Shown here: one piece after another, positions 1-6,242 of the stretch
Position numbering within the stretch: position 1 is the first letter of the stretch
How the letters are laid out: every line of letters begins with the position of its first letter
DNA from: Lachnospiraceae bacterium
Lineage (GTDB): Bacteria > Bacillota_A > Clostridia > Lachnospirales > Lachnospiraceae
DNA: 8,429 nt
Assembly: GCA_017540915.1 (NCBI GenBank)
Contig: JAFYAD010000180.1
Span: 1 to 8,429 of the forward strand
Direction of reading: 5' to 3'
Notes under the pieces: generated by a model
Told to the model about the DNA's origin: nothing
Seen by the model: the letters and a program-made list of their open reading frames with translations, nothing else
The model's database searches: none
Made by a program: the position numbers and the translations under genes

Positions 1-469
1 CAAAATATGCCTGATATGAATCGCGCTCCTTTTCACCTATGGACAGTGTCACTGCACAATCCGGGTATTCTCTCTTTATACCCCTTACTATCTCACAGAT
101 CTTATCATCCGTATAATACGGATCCTCACCGCCCTGCAAAACGAAAGTTCTGAAACCAAGCTCATAGCCCTTTCTGCAGCAGTCCCATATATCGGACTCT
201 TTCAATCTGTATCTTTCAGCATTCCTGTTGCTGCGTCTTATGCCGCAATACAGGCAGTCGTTTTTGCAGTAGTTGGTAAACTCGATCAACCCGCGCAGAT
301 AAACATCATTGCCATAAAAATGTTTTCTGACATCATCCGCACTGTGATACAGATAATCCTCATCAGCTTGCGAGAATTCCTTTTCCAGAAAGTATTTGAG
401 TTCATCATCGGGAAGGTCCTGTTCCTGCTGTAATTTATCTGTCATCCATATTATATCCGAAGGTAACAT
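1..469 (-). CDS. hydE: [FeFe] hydrogenase H-cluster maturation radical SAM protein HydE (N-terminal part, runs off the window)
   Basis: I translated the 156 visible residues directly. A radical-SAM CX3CX2C cluster motif (C68, C72, C75) sits in the segment IEFTNYCKNDCLYCGIRRSN, which is characteristic of HydE rather than BioB, and a GGED motif (residues 114-117) is the usual SAM-binding glycine-rich segment. In the family, HydE uses SAM radical chemistry on the iron-containing product of HydG during assembly of the hydrogenase di-iron subcluster, with HydF as scaffold. The start at 469 has a GGGAGA ribosome binding site about 9 nt upstream; a second in-frame ATG at 445 is less well placed. The protein is cut by the window edge at under half of the usual length of about 350 residues. 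hydF lies upstream on the same strand, separated by 329 nt holding a palindromic repeat, so co-transcription with hydF is uncertain. Confidence 0.93.
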   Translation of the reverse strand, partial: MLPSDIIWMTDKLQQEQDLPDDELKYFLEKEFSQADEDYLYHSADDVRKHFYGNDVYLRGLIEFTNYCKNDCLYCGIRRSNRNAERYRLKESDIWDCCRKGYELGFRTFVLQGGEDPYYTDDKICEIVRGIKREYPDCAVTLSIGEKERDSYQAYF

Positions 470-486
470 TTTTACTAATCTCCCTA

Positions 487-680
487 TATTATGATTTAAG
501 GGTCAAAAGGTGATTCACGGATTGTTTCGTGCTTCGCACTCCCACAATCCTGCCCGATATTCGCAATCTCGTGTGACTTCGTCCCACTTCTTGCTCATAT
601 CGGGGCGGGTCAATAAGCCTTGCCTCCACCGGCAAGCAAGCTTGCCGTGAAGTCAGGCTTTTGACCCTTGAATCATATTA
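487..680. repeat. 194-bp palindromic repeat element with 23-bp inverted ends (MITE/REP-like)
   Basis: The ends are inverted repeats of each other: 487-509 and 658-680 share the core TATGATTYAAGGGTCAAAAG with one mismatch across 20 bp. Both ends terminate in TA, which may be a target-site dinucleotide. Inside are three further stem-loops: GGATTGT/ACAATCC (519-525 with 544-550) enclosing GTGC/GCAC; CCCGATAT/ATATCGGG (553-560 with 597-604) extended by GCAA/TTGC; and CGGCAAGC/GCTTGCCG (630-637 with 640-647, 2-nt loop). No protein is encoded. A partial relative lies at 3728-3782, so this is a dispersed element and not a local terminator. It fills the gap between hydF and hydE and could affect read-through or mRNA stability. 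The non-autonomous mobile nature is inferred. Confidence 0.75.
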
Positions 681-682
681 CG

Positions 683-704
683 AATCAGGGGTCAAAACCT
701 GATT
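683..704. repeat. Small inverted repeat carrying a further GGGTCAAAA core
   Basis: AATCAGG (683-689) and CCTGATT (698-704) form a perfect 7-bp stem around the loop GGTCAAAA. It directly abuts the 194-bp palindromic element and repeats that element's GGGTCAAAA core (689-697), so it may be a fragment of a neighbouring copy. No function is assigned. Confidence 0.4.
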
Positions 705-741
705 TCATCCTATGCATTCTCATACTAAATGTATTATATCT

Positions 742-762
742 CATATTACATCATGTAATATG
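742..762. repeat. AT-rich perfect palindrome downstream of hydF
   Basis: CATATTACA (742-750) and TGTAATATG (754-762) form a perfect 9-bp stem with a 3-nt loop, 37 nt past the hydF stop. No T-run follows on either strand, so it is not a standard rho-independent terminator. It may protect the 3' end of an mRNA or be a protein-binding site. The rest of 681-798 shows no gene. Confidence 0.4.
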
Positions 763-798
763 CCTCGTTTCTTTGTATGCATGTCTTCGTCTTCCGTA

Positions 799-2037
799 TC
801 ACAGGTTAATACCGATATCTACGGATCTCTCCAGGATACCCTTCATATACGCTATCACTAACCCGTAATTGGTCATCGGTATGTTCTGATCCTTGGCACA
901 TTTCATGCGATAACGCATTTCCCGTTCATTCAGCATGCATCCGCCGCAATGTATCACCATGGCATACTCACTCAGATCTTCCGGAAATCCCGTTCCTGAT
1001 GAGGTCTCGATCACAAGATCCTTACCGGTGTGTTTTTTAAGCCATCCGGGAATCTTCACCGTGCCAATGTCTCCACATTGTCTGTGATGAGTACAGCCTT
1101 CGCTGATGAGTATCTTATCTCCGTCCTTCAGATTCTCCACAGCCCTGACACCCTTCAGCGAATCCTCTAACAGTCCCTTATATCTCGCCATCAGTATCGA
1201 GAAAGATGTGAGTCTTATATCCTGCGGCACAATACCCGCAATATATTCGAAAGCCTGACTGTCGGTTATGACCAGACTGATCTTTTTATCTGTTCCGTTC
1301 AAAGCGGAAATCGCATCTGCCAGCTCCGTTTCCTTAACACACAGCGCCATTCCGCCGTGATCCAGTATATCCCTTATCATCATCTGCTGAGGCAGGATCA
1401 GCCTTCCTTTCGGTGCGGATTCATCTATGGGTATCACTAAGATCACAAGATCTCCGGGATTTATGAGATCTCCCACCAGTTTCCGGGAGCTTTCCGAAAC
1501 TTTTCCTGCTTTGGCGATCTCCTCCTTCAACTCGTATATGTTGAAGCCATCCTTTGCGGAAACATATATTTCCGTGTAACTGTGGTTCTCTCCATATGAT
1601 GTCTGTTTTGAAGATTTCGATACTCTGCCTTCACCGTAATTGAGCATATCTGTCTTATTCCATGCCACTATCCAGGGTATGTTTTTTTCAGCGAAAAGAG
1701 ACATGAGCTTTTCGTCCGTATCTGAAAGCCCCGCCGTGGCATCTACTATCAGAACCGCAACATCCACCCGGTTTAAGGTCTGCCGTGTCTTTTTAATCCG
1801 GAGCTCACCTAGCTCTCCCTCGTCATCAAATCCTGCCGTGTCTATGACCACCACAGGACCTAATGGCAATATCTCCATAGCCTTGGAAACCGGATCCGTC
1901 GTAGTACCCGGAACATCCGATACCACCGCCAGATCCTGACCTGTGACCGCATTCAGAATACTGGATTTCCCCGCATTCCTCCTGCCAAAGAAACCTATAT
2001 GCACTCTCTCCGCCGATGGCGTCTCATTCATGCCCAT
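799..2037 (-). CDS. hydF: [FeFe] hydrogenase H-cluster maturation GTPase HydF
   Basis: The protein has 412 residues and is full length for the family. It has an N-terminal GTPase domain with the P-loop GRRNAGKS (18-25), GTTTDP (44-49), DTAG (66-69), NKTD (127-130) and SAK (160-162). A middle dimerisation region follows, then a C-terminal iron-sulfur region with CTH (C315, H317) and HCGGC (C364, C367), matching the CxH...HCxxC signature of HydF. HydF is the scaffold on which HydE and HydG products are assembled into the di-iron precursor before transfer to apo-hydrogenase. I chose the ATG at 2037 because GGAGGG lies 5-6 nt upstream and known HydF proteins begin close to this motif; the frame stays open to 2118, but that extension overlaps the preceding gene and lacks family resemblance. 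The nitrogenase-like gene upstream ends 77 nt before this start. Confidence 0.96.
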   Translation of the reverse strand: MGMNETPSAERVHIGFFGRRNAGKSSILNAVTGQDLAVVSDVPGTTTDPVSKAMEILPLGPVVVIDTAGFDDEGELGELRIKKTRQTLNRVDVAVLIVDATAGLSDTDEKLMSLFAEKNIPWIVAWNKTDMLNYGEGRVSKSSKQTSYGENHSYTEIYVSAKDGFNIYELKEEIAKAGKVSESSRKLVGDLINPGDLVILVIPIDESAPKGRLILPQQMMIRDILDHGGMALCVKETELADAISALNGTDKKISLVITDSQAFEYIAGIVPQDIRLTSFSILMARYKGLLEDSLKGVRAVENLKDGDKILISEGCTHHRQCGDIGTVKIPGWLKKHTGKDLVIETSSGTGFPEDLSEYAMVIHCGGCMLNEREMRYRMKCAKDQNIPMTNYGLVIAYMKGILERSVDIGINL

Positions 2038-2096
2038 GATGTCCCTCCATAATATATACTCCGAACATTTAAATAGTTGCAAATAATTTACACTCC

Positions 2097-2111
2097 CCGG
2101 ATAACATCCGG
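2097..2111. other. Short GC stem-loop between the nitrogenase-like gene and hydF
   Basis: CCGGAT (2097-2102) and ATCCGG (2106-2111) pair perfectly with a 3-nt loop, 3 nt after the stop of the nitrogenase-like gene. No T-run follows on the minus strand. It could be an intercistronic RNA element that sets the relative transcript stability of the two genes; that role is inference. Confidence 0.35.
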
Positions 2112-2114
2112 TAC

Positions 2115-3305
2115 TCACAACCTTATAAAATCGTCTAGTTCCCTGTCTTCAAAGATATTAAAAATGTCCTTTACATGATCCTTTTGCCAGATAAAACCAC
2201 GGCCCGAGAAAGCCAGATGCGGTAATCCCAATATTTTTGCATCATCCGGCAGTATCAGCGAATACATCGGATCGGCGATAATGTATTTCTCCCCCTTTAT
2301 CCGATCTTCTATCTCCTCTTCGCCGTCACACATAACATCTCCATCACGCAGAAGAGGGGCTGCATTTACCGTGTTTAACTCCAGCGGACAGGCAACCTTT
2401 GCCGTAACTTTGTACCGTTCCTCAAGCGCCCATGCCAAAGAATCCATCTTCACAGCTTCTCCGATCAAAAGTATGTTTTTACCGGATGTTTTAACTGTAT
2501 TATGAGAACAACTGTAGGCAATGCGGTCTTCACGGTCTTTGGATGATTCTTTTATCATATCATATACGATATTCGCAAGATCTCCCGCCGGGCATCCCAC
2601 AACACAAGGTATGCCATATTTTTCTCTCAAAACCTGTGCTGCCTTATAAGCCGTGGCAGACACCACCAGATTTACATCCGCCTCTCCTGATCTTGCAACG
2701 TCCTCAAAAGCACATCCGCATGACCATGTCGAGACAATGTCAAACCCGGCGTCAGACAGTGCTTCCGTTATATGGGTTGCCGCACCACCGGTAAAATCCA
2801 ACGGAGTCAGCCCGAGGATATTGATCTTGACGGCTTGCTGTCGTACCGGCCTCACCTTGTCTCTCACCAGATGTTTTGCCACCGCCTCAAAAGCATTTCC
2901 CGCTCCCACGAGATAATCATGCATTCCGTTGGTCTGCACCGGGAAGGTCAGTATGCCGGTTCTGTCCTCCACAAGCTTTGCGATGGCATTGAAATCCGTA
3001 CCGTTCATGAAGGGAATGGGACTGCTGAGCAGTGCAATAAATCCCGGTTTGAGCTTTCCCGCCGCGTCCGCTATGTCGTCTATGAATTTTTTATCATCGC
3101 CAAAGATAGCCTCGCGCTGCGACAATCCACTGATATAAATCAGACTGTCCCGGTCATACCAACGTGTTTCATCATGCGTATTGTATGTGGAATTGCACCC
3201 GGAAGGATCATGTATCACTACCATCCCCCCTAACTCATAAAGAGCGGATGCCGCCCCGGACACATCTCCCGTATAGCATGGCAGAATCCTGTATGATCTG
3301 TTCAT
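2115..3305 (-). CDS. Nitrogenase component 1-like protein (NifK/NifN-type fold), divergent
   Basis: The protein has 396 residues. The N-terminus has the layout of nitrogenase component 1 subunits: C10 in PCYTGDVSGAA and C37 in HDPSGCNST match the first two P-cluster cysteine positions. The segment usually containing the third cysteine reads SSPIPFMNG (94-102), with serine in its place. A second Rossmann-like domain starts near residue 160 (INILGLTPLDFTGG). The stretch usually carrying the FeMo-cofactor cysteine reads NLVVSATAY, without cysteine. A [4Fe-4S] cluster at a subunit interface is plausible, but FeMo-cofactor is not. GAGGAAG lies about 5 nt before the ATG. The small coiled-coil gene ends 23 nt upstream and hydF follows 77 nt downstream, so these three are probably one transcript. 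A likely partner subunit is encoded at 7451-8428. The substrate is unknown; a role in hydrogenase cofactor assembly or in a separate reduction is inference. Confidence 0.85.
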   Translation of the reverse strand: MNRSYRILPCYTGDVSGAASALYELGGMVVIHDPSGCNSTYNTHDETRWYDRDSLIYISGLSQREAIFGDDKKFIDDIADAAGKLKPGFIALLSSPIPFMNGTDFNAIAKLVEDRTGILTFPVQTNGMHDYLVGAGNAFEAVAKHLVRDKVRPVRQQAVKINILGLTPLDFTGGAATHITEALSDAGFDIVSTWSCGCAFEDVARSGEADVNLVVSATAYKAAQVLREKYGIPCVVGCPAGDLANIVYDMIKESSKDREDRIAYSCSHNTVKTSGKNILLIGEAVKMDSLAWALEERYKVTAKVACPLELNTVNAAPLLRDGDVMCDGEEEIEDRIKGEKYIIADPMYSLILPDDAKILGLPHLAFSGRGFIWQKDHVKDIFNIFEDRELDDFIRL

Positions 3306-3328
3306 TATATCTTCCTCGCTTTGAACCC

Positions 3329-3553
3329 TTAGAGCCTCCGGAGTGTATCCGTCTTTTTCACTGTGCTACTGCCCTTTTTACTCTGCTTGTTTTTGCCGGC
3401 ATTTGCAAGAGCTTCAGCCTGCGGATTGATAGTTTCAAGCTGTCCCTTTTCGATCTTCGCTTTTGTCTGATGGGAGAGCATATTATCTTTTAGCTCATCT
3501 ATTGTTTCTTTTATTTCTTTAAGCGAATCTTTAAGCTCTTTTTTCGTAGGCAT
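3329..3553 (-). CDS. Small basic coiled-coil protein of unknown function
   Basis: I do not recognise this 74-residue protein. Residues 1-33 (from MPTKKELKDSLKEIKETIDE) are strongly helical with leucine/isoleucine at heptad-like spacing, which suggests a coiled coil. Residues 50-74 are rich in Lys, Ser, Thr and Asn and look disordered and basic. There are no cysteines, membrane segment or signal peptide. The start at 3553 is supported by AAAGGAG about 6 nt upstream; the frame is open to 3604, but that extension has no ribosome binding site. The stop is 23 nt before the nitrogenase-like gene, so it is probably the first gene of that transcript. A small adaptor or assembly factor is possible, but nothing in the sequence proves it. 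Confidence 0.7.
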   Translation of the reverse strand: MPTKKELKDSLKEIKETIDELKDNMLSHQTKAKIEKGQLETINPQAEALANAGKNKQSKKGSSTVKKTDTLRRL

Positions 3554-3692
3554 ATTCTGCTCCTTTCTGCCAGCATCACAGGCTGTTGCCGATCTTATGT
3601 ACAATAAATATCACTCATTCCCGAATTGATAAAAACGTATTCTTTCCGATCATCCCGACCGTACACCGGGCAATGACTGCAAGGACTATTCT

Positions 3693-3721
3693 ATCATATC
3701 ATTTTTTATGATTCTTTTAAA
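3693..3721 (-). promoter_or_regulatory. Candidate sigma-A-type promoter for the coiled-coil / nitrogenase-like / hydF row
   Basis: On the minus strand, TTTAAA (3716-3721) and TATGAT (3693-3698) are separated by 17 bp. The -10 is good and the -35 is weak (4 of 6). Transcription would start near 3686, giving a 5' leader of about 130 nt before the start at 3553. The leader contains a weak CCCG/CGGG pairing and no riboswitch that I recognise. The core of the partial repeat lies immediately upstream and places TTTTGACC close to this site. Confidence 0.35.
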
Positions 3722-3727
3722 TATATT

Positions 3728-3782
3728 TTATGATTTGAGGGTCAAAAGGTGTTACGGATAATCGCAATCCTGTGTGACTTCG
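3728..3782. repeat. Partial copy of the GGGTCAAAAG palindromic repeat
   Basis: TTATGATTTGAGGGTCAAAAGGTG followed by TTACGGAT, TCGCAATC and GTGTGACTTCG matches the left half of the 487-680 element in order, with about 37 bp missing internally and no right arm. The following CGGTCTCCG...TCCGGTCGG (about 3780-3804) is an imperfect palindrome of its own. Together they occupy most of the gene-free stretch between the two minus-strand transcription units (3605-3917). Confidence 0.65.
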
Positions 3783-3807
3783 GTCTCCGTTTCACTCCGG
3801 TCGGTGC

Positions 3808-3855
3808 AAAAAAAGAGCAACCCCGCCAACATGCATAAACACGTGACCAAGTTGC
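3808..3855 (-). terminator. Candidate rho-independent terminator after the acyltransferase/regulator unit
   Basis: Read on the minus strand, GCAAC and GTTGC (3851-3855 and 3817-3821), extended by G-U pairs, enclose a loop with a small inner stem (ACGTG/CATGT), and are followed by CTCTTTTTTT (T-run 3808-3814). It lies about 63 nt past the regulator stop. The stem is weak, but the T-run is good. Confidence 0.45.
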
Positions 3856-3917
3856 ATTATTTCTGCTTTATTATGAAATGTTTTGTTCTTTCTGTGTTTT
3901 ATTCCTCATCCCGGATC

Positions 3918-4343
3918 TCAAAAATTCTTTTCCCTGCGTATCGCATCGGCCATTGCCAGGAAATGCTGCGCCTTGATGATCGCCATACCCTGGGTTTCAT
4001 CGCCGAGTACCACCAGTTCATCTCCCGGAGAGATATTAAAAAGCTTTCTGGCTTTTGCCGGTATCACGATCTGTCCTTTATCGCCGACCGTCACCATGCC
4101 AAACAGATGCTTTCCTTTAGGTGGCAGACCCAGACCCATATTTTGCTCCGGTTCGTAATTAGCCAGATCATCCAGGGAAACCCCAAAAATATCCGCAAGC
4201 TGCTTACATTTATCAAGATCCGGAACACTGTCTCCCGTTTCCCATTTGGCAACTGATTGCCTTGTGACTCCAAGCTTTTCGGCTATATCCTCCTGGGTCA
4301 TATGCTGGATTTTCCTCATCTGTACCAGATTATCCTTGAACAT
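3918..4343 (-). CDS. XRE-type HTH plus AbrB/SpoVT domain transcriptional regulator
   Basis: The protein has 141 residues in two domains. Residues about 6-60 form a Cro/C1-type helix-turn-helix (MTQEDIAEKLGVTRQSVAKWE, with the recognition helix around 27-36). After a short linker, residues about 83-130 form a SpoVT/AbrB swapped-hairpin DNA-binding domain (VTVGDKGQIVIPAKARKLF, then PGDELVVLGD). It is a probable cytoplasmic repressor with two DNA-contacting modules. The start at 4343 follows AAAGGAG by about 6 nt; it lies inside the last codons of the acyltransferase gene (14-nt overlap, 4330-4343), which implies translational coupling. A longer frame open to 4442 runs inside the acyltransferase gene and is rejected. 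Control of its own two-gene unit or of membrane/envelope functions is inferred. Confidence 0.88.
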   Translation of the reverse strand: MFKDNLVQMRKIQHMTQEDIAEKLGVTRQSVAKWETGDSVPDLDKCKQLADIFGVSLDDLANYEPEQNMGLGLPPKGKHLFGMVTVGDKGQIVIPAKARKLFNISPGDELVVLGDETQGMAIIKAQHFLAMADAIRREKNF

Positions 4344-5424
4344 TATCTCTCCTTTTTCTGATTCCCAAAACCAGCCACCTGTATACCGGAATCCTTGAAA
4401 TAACGGCATATAAGCCGTAACCGAATATAAACCCTGCCACAAGGCTTAAGATATAACAGGCCGGAGCAGGCATCAGCTTTGGTTTGGCCACAAACAGCGC
4501 CACTGCAGATATCCCAAGATAATGGAAAATATAGAGTCCGAAGCTGTGTCCTGACATCCACTTCGCAAAAGCATTTGAAAAATCTCCGAAACGGGCCATT
4601 CCCGCAATAACCGCAAGCGACCCCACATAGGCATCAAGGGCATATAAAAAGCCTCTGTTTATCGGCTTATCCGCATAGTTTTCACCAAAATACAGGGCAG
4701 CAAAGACAACACACAGCGCCACTGCTATTACCATCAAAGGCACTGCGATCTTCTTGAGCCTTTCGATCACTTCATCATGAGAGAAAACATAATACCCCAG
4801 GATGAAAAACACAAAATAGAATGCGATCCTGTAAACGGAAATGATAGGCGTATTCAGGATCTGTGAAGCACCCCATATCGGGAAAACAAAAAGTGCGATC
4901 ATCCACAACGGAGTACGCGAGCCAATCTTGAAGAGCTTTCCTTTTTCTATTTTTTTGATAAATACCAGCACTACACAGTAAACCCACAGAAGGTGCATAT
5001 ACCACATCACTCCGCTTCCTGAAATCACCATGATCAGAAAGATCACAGGTTTCGGTACACCTTCCGATACAAGCCCCTCAAATCCACCGCCAAGGGACAT
5101 GCTCACATACCCCTGGATAAAATAGAAAAAGAAGAGGCCGAGTGTTGACGGAACCAGAAGCTTCAGGGTTCTGGACTTCATGAACTCCTTATCCGAATGT
5201 GAATTCAGATACAATCCTGCGCTGATCCCCGATACAATGAAAAGCACCGGCATAAACCACGGATAGACCAGATACTGAAAAACATCATAATACTGAACCG
5301 GCAGATCGGTGATCTTACCCAAACCGCCCAGCACACCCTCAGCATTGTACATGTAAAATACATGATAGATCACCACTATGACCACCGTGATCCAGCGAAT
5401 GTTGTCCAAATAGTGTTTTCTCAT
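4330..5424 (-). CDS. Acyltransferase_3-family integral membrane protein
   Basis: The protein has 364 residues and is almost entirely hydrophobic, with about ten predicted membrane segments by eye (for example near 12-30, 50-68, 88-105, 130-155, 196-215, 229-248 and 322-345). The N-terminus YLDNIRWITVVIVVIYHV has the R10...H21 pattern of the Acyltransferase_3 (OafA/YrhL-like) family, where the histidine is thought to take part in acyl transfer to extracytoplasmic sugars or other envelope groups. The acceptor cannot be told from sequence. AAAGGTGG lies 7 nt before the ATG. The gene overlaps the following HTH/AbrB regulator by 14 nt. Nothing links it to the hydrogenase genes except position. Confidence 0.85.
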   Translation of the reverse strand: MRKHYLDNIRWITVVIVVIYHVFYMYNAEGVLGGLGKITDLPVQYYDVFQYLVYPWFMPVLFIVSGISAGLYLNSHSDKEFMKSRTLKLLVPSTLGLFFFYFIQGYVSMSLGGGFEGLVSEGVPKPVIFLIMVISGSGVMWYMHLLWVYCVVLVFIKKIEKGKLFKIGSRTPLWMIALFVFPIWGASQILNTPIISVYRIAFYFVFFILGYYVFSHDEVIERLKKIAVPLMVIAVALCVVFAALYFGENYADKPINRGFLYALDAYVGSLAVIAGMARFGDFSNAFAKWMSGHSFGLYIFHYLGISAVALFVAKPKLMPAPACYILSLVAGFIFGYGLYAVISRIPVYRWLVLGIRKRRDNVQG

Positions 5425-5457
5425 ATTTATCCCACCTTTGCAATGAATTTTAACATT

Positions 5458-5486
5458 ATTCTATTGCATTCACAGGTGTGTGTCTA
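5458..5486 (-). promoter_or_regulatory. Promoter candidate for the acyltransferase/regulator unit
   Basis: On the minus strand, TAGACA (5481-5486, 5 of 6 match to TTGACA) and TAGAAT (5458-5463, 5 of 6 match to TATAAT) are spaced by exactly 17 bp. Transcription would start near 5451, leaving a short leader of about 27 nt that holds the AAAGGTGG ribosome binding site. Confidence 0.55.
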
Positions 5487-5553
5487 CCAATCAAAACTTA
5501 CATTTGTGTGTGGTTTTTGTTAGAAATGGTTGCATTTATATATTCATGTACGA

Positions 5554-5696
5554 TCATAATTCGATCACTGTATATGTATCACGGGTCTTTTTGGACTCAT
5601 ACAAAGCCTTGTCTGCTGTTTCGATCATGTTGTTCACCAGCTCCTCCAATCCATCATAGCCTCCTTTATCAGTAAATCAATATCTTCAATGGACAT
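5554..5696 (-). pseudogene. C-terminal fragment of a GGDEF (diguanylate cyclase-type) protein
   Basis: Read on the minus strand from 5676, a 40-residue tail contains LEELVNNMIETADKALYESK and ends VIEL at a TGA (5554-5556). The pattern 'ADKALYESK' is the closing helix of GGDEF domains. The catalytic GGDEF loop and all upstream sequence are missing. An overlapping frame from 5696 (MSIEDIDLLIKEAMMD) reads like related helical sequence and then stops, consistent with a frameshift near 5650. No ribosome binding site or promoter is evident. This is a relic with no expected cyclase activity. It ends where the Rpn-family relic begins, which suggests that insertion of the latter or a deletion removed the rest of the gene. 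Confidence 0.5.
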
Positions 5697-5710
5697 GGGT
5701 AATATTTTAT

Positions 5711-5874
5711 CACAGTTCTACGTAAAATTCCATCGAAATATACTGACAAATTCACCCTCCCTGTCTGTTTTATCATTGACTTGTATCGATAAGGCAACTG
5801 AAAAGGATAAGCGTATTGTCGAATTAGAAGCACGGCTTGCAGCACAGAAATATGGTAATTTAAACAAGAGGTAG
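5711..5874 (+). pseudogene. Decayed, internally deleted copy of an Rpn-family PD-(D/E)XK gene
   Basis: The DNA from about 5722 to 5852 is closely similar to parts of the intact Rpn-family gene at 6491-7390. It joins the segment coding SVLSLTC(I)DKAT directly to the last segment coding EKDKRI(V)ELEA(R)LAAQK. Compared with the intact gene, 297 nt (99 codons) are missing between two CTGA tetranucleotides (7038-7041 and 7335-7338), which points to a microhomology deletion. A 4-nt duplication (CCCT near 5756-5763) also shifts the frame, so the KYTDKFT part is read in a different frame. The nuclease core is absent. A 61-codon open frame (5689-5874) survives but is not expected to be functional. Confidence 0.7.
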
Positions 5875-5879
5875 ATAAC

Positions 5880-6083
5880 ATGATTTCATACGAGCCGTTC
5901 TACAACACTTTGATTAAAAATGGTATAACAGAATATGCATTGATATATAAACACGGTTTATCGGCCAACACCATCAACCGTATAAAGCACGGCAAACCTA
6001 TAACCACTACAACCCTGGACACACTGTGCTTTATTCTGAACTGTAACGTTTCAGATATTCTCGAATACAAAGAAGATGAGTAA
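5880..6083 (+). CDS. Small HTH_26-type (Cro/C1) transcriptional regulator
   Basis: The protein has 67 residues and is a single helix-turn-helix domain. The helices are visible as YEPFYNTLIKNG, TEYALIYKHGLSANTINRIKHG (turn and recognition helix) and TTTTLDTLCFILNCNVSDILEY. The 'LDTLCFILNCNVSDILEY' ending is typical of the YozG/HTH_26 group of short regulators found in Firmicutes chromosomes and mobile elements. It is preceded by AAGAGG about 9 nt before the ATG, inside the tail of the Rpn relic. A strong hairpin terminator follows 18 nt after the stop. Its target is unknown; self-regulation or control of a neighbouring element is possible. Confidence 0.8.
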   Translation: MISYEPFYNTLIKNGITEYALIYKHGLSANTINRIKHGKPITTTTLDTLCFILNCNVSDILEYKEDE

Positions 6084-6101
6084 ATTCTCACTACAACTTC
6101 A

Positions 6102-6135
6102 AAAAGGTCGTCAATCCTATGACTGACGACCTTTT
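6102..6135 (+). terminator. Rho-independent terminator after the small HTH gene (bidirectional shape)
   Basis: AAAAGGTCGTCA (6102-6113) and TGACGACCTTTT (6124-6135) form a perfect 12-bp stem with a 10-nt loop. It is U-tailed on the plus strand (CTTTT) and also on the minus strand (CTTTTT), so it can stop transcription from both sides. It lies 18 nt past the HTH gene stop. Confidence 0.85.
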
Positions 6136-6191
6136 CCCATTAAATTACTATCGGAAATACCAAATACACAACTCACATTCTGATCCTTTAT

Positions 6192-6221
6192 GTGGAGATT
6201 AAGTCTCCGCAGATTATCTGC
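6192..6221. other. Two overlapping small stem-loops between two terminators
   Basis: GTGGAGA (6192-6198) pairs with TCTCCGC (6204-6210), and GCAGA (6209-6213) pairs with TCTGC (6217-6221). They share bases 6209-6210, so they either compete or stack. No convincing gene is seen between 6136 and 6242. A short structured RNA ending at the terminator at 6243-6280 is possible, but no promoter is convincing. Confidence 0.3.
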
Positions 6222-6242
6222 TTGGTCTTTCTGACAAAAAAT

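Noticed and set aside
1..469. PylB or BioB instead of HydE
   Set aside because: All share the CX3CX2C radical-SAM motif, but the flanking sequence (EFTNYCKNDCLYCGIRRSN) and the adjacency to hydF favour HydE.
487..800. CRISPR array or riboswitch in the hydF-hydE gap
   Set aside because: The repeats are inverted rather than regularly spaced direct repeats, and the structure recurs at 3728 in a different context, which fits a dispersed element better.
668..868. Open frame of 66 codons on the plus strand
   Set aside because: It begins inside the palindromic repeat, overlaps the end of hydF antisense, and has no ribosome binding site or recognisable domain.
2038..2118. Longer N-terminus of HydF starting at 2118
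   Set aside because: It overlaps the end of the nitrogenase-like gene, has no family resemblance, and a strong GGAGGG site points to the ATG at 2037.
2772..3233. 153-codon plus-strand open frame
   Set aside because: It is the antisense shadow of the nitrogenase-like gene, whose minus-strand reading is clearly coding.
3774..4256. 160-codon plus-strand open frame
   Set aside because: It is antisense to the HTH/AbrB regulator and starts in repeat sequence; it has no domain or ribosome binding site.
4344..4442. Longer N-terminus of the HTH/AbrB regulator starting at 4442
   Set aside because: It lies entirely inside the acyltransferase gene in another frame; AAAGGAG marks the ATG at 4343, where the HTH domain begins.
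5478..5675. 65-codon plus-strand open frame
   Set aside because: It overlaps the acyltransferase promoter candidate and is antisense to the GGDEF relic, and its composition is not protein-like.
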